The position numbers and the translations under genes are program-made. Below are positions 6,346 to 7,317 of a stretch of 7,317 nt of DNA, in pieces; position 1 is the stretch's first letter, and the number at the start of each line of letters is the position of its first letter. Where the stretch lies: contig PFPJ01000017.1 of assembly GCA_002792995.1 (NCBI GenBank), positions 1 to 7,317 on the forward strand, in the 5' to 3' direction. The notes beneath the pieces were generated by a model. It was not told the DNA's origin, did no database searches, and saw nothing but the letters and a program-made list of their open reading frames with translations. This stretch comes from Candidatus Magasanikbacteria bacterium CG_4_10_14_0_2_um_filter_41_10. Its GTDB lineage: Bacteria; Patescibacteriota; Patescibacteriia; Magasanikbacterales; UBA922.

Positions 6346-6453
6346 ATGTCCGCACACTACTTCAAAAAAGCGTCTTGCCTGTTCCTCCTTTTGTTCTTGA
6401 ATCGCTCGAGAGTAAAAGGAAGAAATAATACATTATTCACACACATAGACTAG
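6346..6453 (+). CDS. Possible 35-residue hydrophobic peptide or truncated gene start
   Basis: ATG at 6346 is preceded by GGAGGG (6334-6339) at an ideal 6-nt spacing, 46 nt after the antiporter stop, so it could be the second gene of that operon. The peptide starts MSAHYFKKASCLFLLLFL, resembling a signal sequence or a single membrane helix, then continues NRSRVKGRNNTLFTHID and stops at TAG 6451-6453. Base composition changes inside it: GC-rich to about 6410, AT-rich afterwards. It may therefore be the broken 5' end of a longer exported protein gene rather than an intact microprotein. No homology recognised. Confidence 0.35.
   Translation: MSAHYFKKASCLFLLLFLNRSRVKGRNNTLFTHID
6382..6424. repeat. 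Imperfect inverted repeat near the right edge of the GC-rich part
   Basis: TTCCTCCTTTT (6382-6392) and AAAAGGAAGAA (6414-6424) pair at 10 of 11 positions around a 21-nt centre. No T-run follows, so it is a poor terminator. Directly after it, AATAAT-AC-ATTATT (6424-6437) is a small palindrome. It coincides with the shift from GC-rich to AT-rich sequence. Confidence 0.3.
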
Positions 6454-6472
6454 CTTCTTTTTTTATGTTGTG

Positions 6473-6478
6473 TATACT
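6473..6478 (+). promoter_or_regulatory. Possible -10 element for the 78-residue gene
   Basis: TATACT at 6473-6478, in an AT-rich stretch preceded by T7 (6458-6464), would start RNA near 6485 and leave a leader of about 27 nt before the ATG at 6512. I see no matching -35 at 16-18 nt spacing, so this is weak. Confidence 0.3.
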
Positions 6479-6511
6479 AACAATATCAACCCATTGTAAT
6501 AGGAGGACGCA

Positions 6512-6748
6512 ATGGCCAGACCTCCGCCCTCCCGACCATGGGAAGGCAAAACCTCGGAGGACACGCAGGTGTTCTTTCAACCCGACAGCCCTTTTCACGG
6601 GATCAGAGAATTGGAAAATTGGCGATTCGATGAGAACGAGCATGGGCAACTGTGCGTGTTCCACGACACCAAACCAAATCATGATCTCGGACTTTGGAAA
6701 TGGATTCGTGTAGAAGATGACAGACTTCGCTTTTACCGTCGTGAATAA
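6512..6748 (+). CDS. Small acidic/aromatic protein of unknown function
   Basis: 78 residues with no family recognised. The ATG is preceded by a perfect SD, AGGAGG (6501-6506), with 5-nt spacing, which strongly supports translation. The protein is soluble, without a signal peptide or helix-forming hydrophobic run. It has a Pro-rich start (MARPPPSRPWEG), then alternating aromatic and charged residues (FFQPDSPFHG, NWRFDENEHG, LCVFHDT, LWKWIRVEDDRLRFYRRE) that look like a small beta-sheet protein with five tryptophans. Its single cysteine lies in QLCVFHD. Codon use is intermediate between the antiporter and the minus-strand genes. It closes the plus-strand block and is followed by two hairpins. 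A binding or regulatory function is conceivable but not shown. Confidence 0.8.
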   Translation: MARPPPSRPWEGKTSEDTQVFFQPDSPFHGIRELENWRFDENEHGQLCVFHDTKPNHDLGLWKWIRVEDDRLRFYRRE

Positions 6749-6768
6749 GATGCGAACCAGCTCCATCT

Positions 6769-6805
6769 GAGTCGACCGACACATCTCGCGTGTGTTGGTC
6801 GACTC
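6769..6805 (+). repeat. 15-bp inverted repeat after the 78-residue gene
   Basis: GAGTCGACCGACACA (6769-6783) pairs with TGTGTTGGTCGACTC (6791-6805), one G-U pair, 7-nt loop. It begins 20 nt after the stop codon. No T-run follows on either strand, and a true terminator lies just beyond it, so it may stabilise the 3' end of the mRNA or be a protein-binding palindrome (it contains GTCGAC twice). Confidence 0.6.
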
Positions 6806-6812
6806 CCCTCTC

Positions 6813-6855
6813 AAACAAAAAACGATCCCGATAGAAACGGGATCGTTTTTTGTTT
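6813..6855. terminator. Bidirectional terminator shared by the 78-residue gene and ppa
   Basis: AAACAAAAAACGATCCCG (6813-6830) is fully complementary to the segment at 6838-6855, with a 7-nt loop. The GC core ACGATCCCG is flanked by A- and T-runs, so it works in both directions between the converging genes. The ppa stop is 13 nt away. Confidence 0.9.
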
Positions 6856-6867
6856 TTTTGTAGAATA

Positions 6868-7317
6868 CTACTTTGCGTATTTTTCTTTATACATCTCGCT
6901 TGATCTCGTTACAGCAGCAGCAGCCTGATCCAATCCTTCAAAGCCATTGATCAAGACTTCTTTATTCTGCAACGTTTTATAGTTTTCGTAAAAGTGCTTC
7001 ATGGTCTTCAGCGTATGCTTGTTCACATCATCGATTGTCCTGACTTCTGCCCATCGTGGATCGTCTACTGGGACAGCAATAATCTTATCATCACTCTCTC
7101 CACTATCAATCATCTTCATAAGGCCTACCGGACGAACACGTACGAGAATGCCAGGATGCAGTGGTTCTGTTGTCATAACAATCACATCGAGTGCATCTCC
7201 ATCATCCCACAGTGTTTGCGGTGCAAAACCATAGTCAAATGGAAATGGCTGTGCCGTATGTGACACACGGTCAAGGGCTATGAGACCTGTTTCTTTATCA
7301 ATTTCGTATTTATTGAG
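6868..7317 (-). CDS. ppa: Inorganic pyrophosphatase (family I), C-terminal 149 residues, cut by window edge
   Basis: Cytosolic Mg2+-dependent hydrolysis of pyrophosphate to phosphate, which pulls biosynthetic reactions forward. The visible part begins LNKYEIDKETG, where K and E match active-site residues K29 and E31 of E. coli Ppa, followed by LDRV (R43 equivalent), the DYGF turn and the metal-binding signature DGDALDV (three aspartates). The signature has Ala where the pattern normally has Pro or Glu. Further on are RPVGLMKMIDSG, SDDKIIAVPVDDPRW and DVNKHTLKTMKHFYENYK. About 20-28 N-terminal residues lie beyond the right edge; the frame stays open to base 7317, so an internal GTG at 7264-7266 is not the true start. 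TAG stop at 6868-6870. It converges on the plus-strand block with a shared terminator. Confidence 0.95.
   Translation of the reverse strand, partial: LNKYEIDKETGLIALDRVSHTAQPFPFDYGFAPQTLWDDGDALDVIVMTTEPLHPGILVRVRPVGLMKMIDSGESDDKIIAVPVDDPRWAEVRTIDDVNKHTLKTMKHFYENYKTLQNKEVLINGFEGLDQAAAAVTRSSEMYKEKYAK

Noticed and set aside
4679..6805. Inverted repeats as integron attC sites or insertion-sequence ends
   Set aside because: The stems share no common sequence, no attC-type core sites are seen, and there is no integrase or transposase in the window.
7261..7266. GTG at 7264-7266 as the ppa start
   Set aside because: Conserved pyrophosphatase residues (KYE, DR) lie upstream of it in the same open frame, so the gene continues past the window edge.
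1..7317. tRNA, rRNA or CRISPR arrays
   Set aside because: No cloverleaf-like segment, rRNA core sequence or regularly spaced direct repeat was found by eye.

Overview
The window looks like chromosomal DNA from a small-genome bacterium using the standard code (TAA, TAG and TGA all end genes here). A Patescibacteria/CPR member is the most plausible host. This rests on a compact 681-residue IF-2, a DUF4349 membrane protein, short intergenic gaps, and housekeeping genes whose start codons have no Shine-Dalgarno (SD) sequence. The taxon is an inference; there is no rRNA or other marker to fix it.

The layout has two parts. (1) Minus-strand housekeeping genes: glutamate dehydrogenase (gdhA, 1-576, runs off the left edge), a DUF4349 membrane protein (657-1610), thioredoxin (trxA, 1718-2044), translation initiation factor IF-2 (infB, 2180-4225) and, at the far right, inorganic pyrophosphatase (ppa, 6868-7317, runs off the right edge). 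Several form their own unit, with a sigma70-like promoter about 20-25 nt before the start codon and an intrinsic terminator after the stop. Leaders are AT-rich and lack SD sequences. (2) Between infB and ppa lies a block of about 2.4 kb (roughly 4300-6810) with every gene on the plus strand: an 84-residue three-helix membrane protein (4361-4615), a 440-residue CPA2-type Na+/H+ (or K+/H+) antiporter (4977-6299), a possible 35-residue peptide (6346-6453) and a 78-residue orphan protein (6512-6748). These genes are richer in G+C (about 60% in a sampled antiporter stretch against about 42-50% in sampled infB stretches), use C-ending codons heavily, and each has a clear SD sequence.

The contrast in strand, composition and start signals makes the plus-strand block the main point of interest. 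It looks like an acquired or separately evolved ion-transport module set between conserved genes. The antiporter has a long upstream region (about 190 nt if the proposed promoter is right) with a dyad over the promoter -10, a 16-bp inverted repeat, and a small hairpin that holds its SD. That suggests regulated expression, possibly by an RNA element.

Functionally, gdhA supplies nitrogen/carbon exchange, trxA reducing power, infB translation initiation, ppa removal of pyrophosphate, and the antiporter pH/cation balance. I see no tRNA, rRNA, CRISPR array, transposase or integrase.
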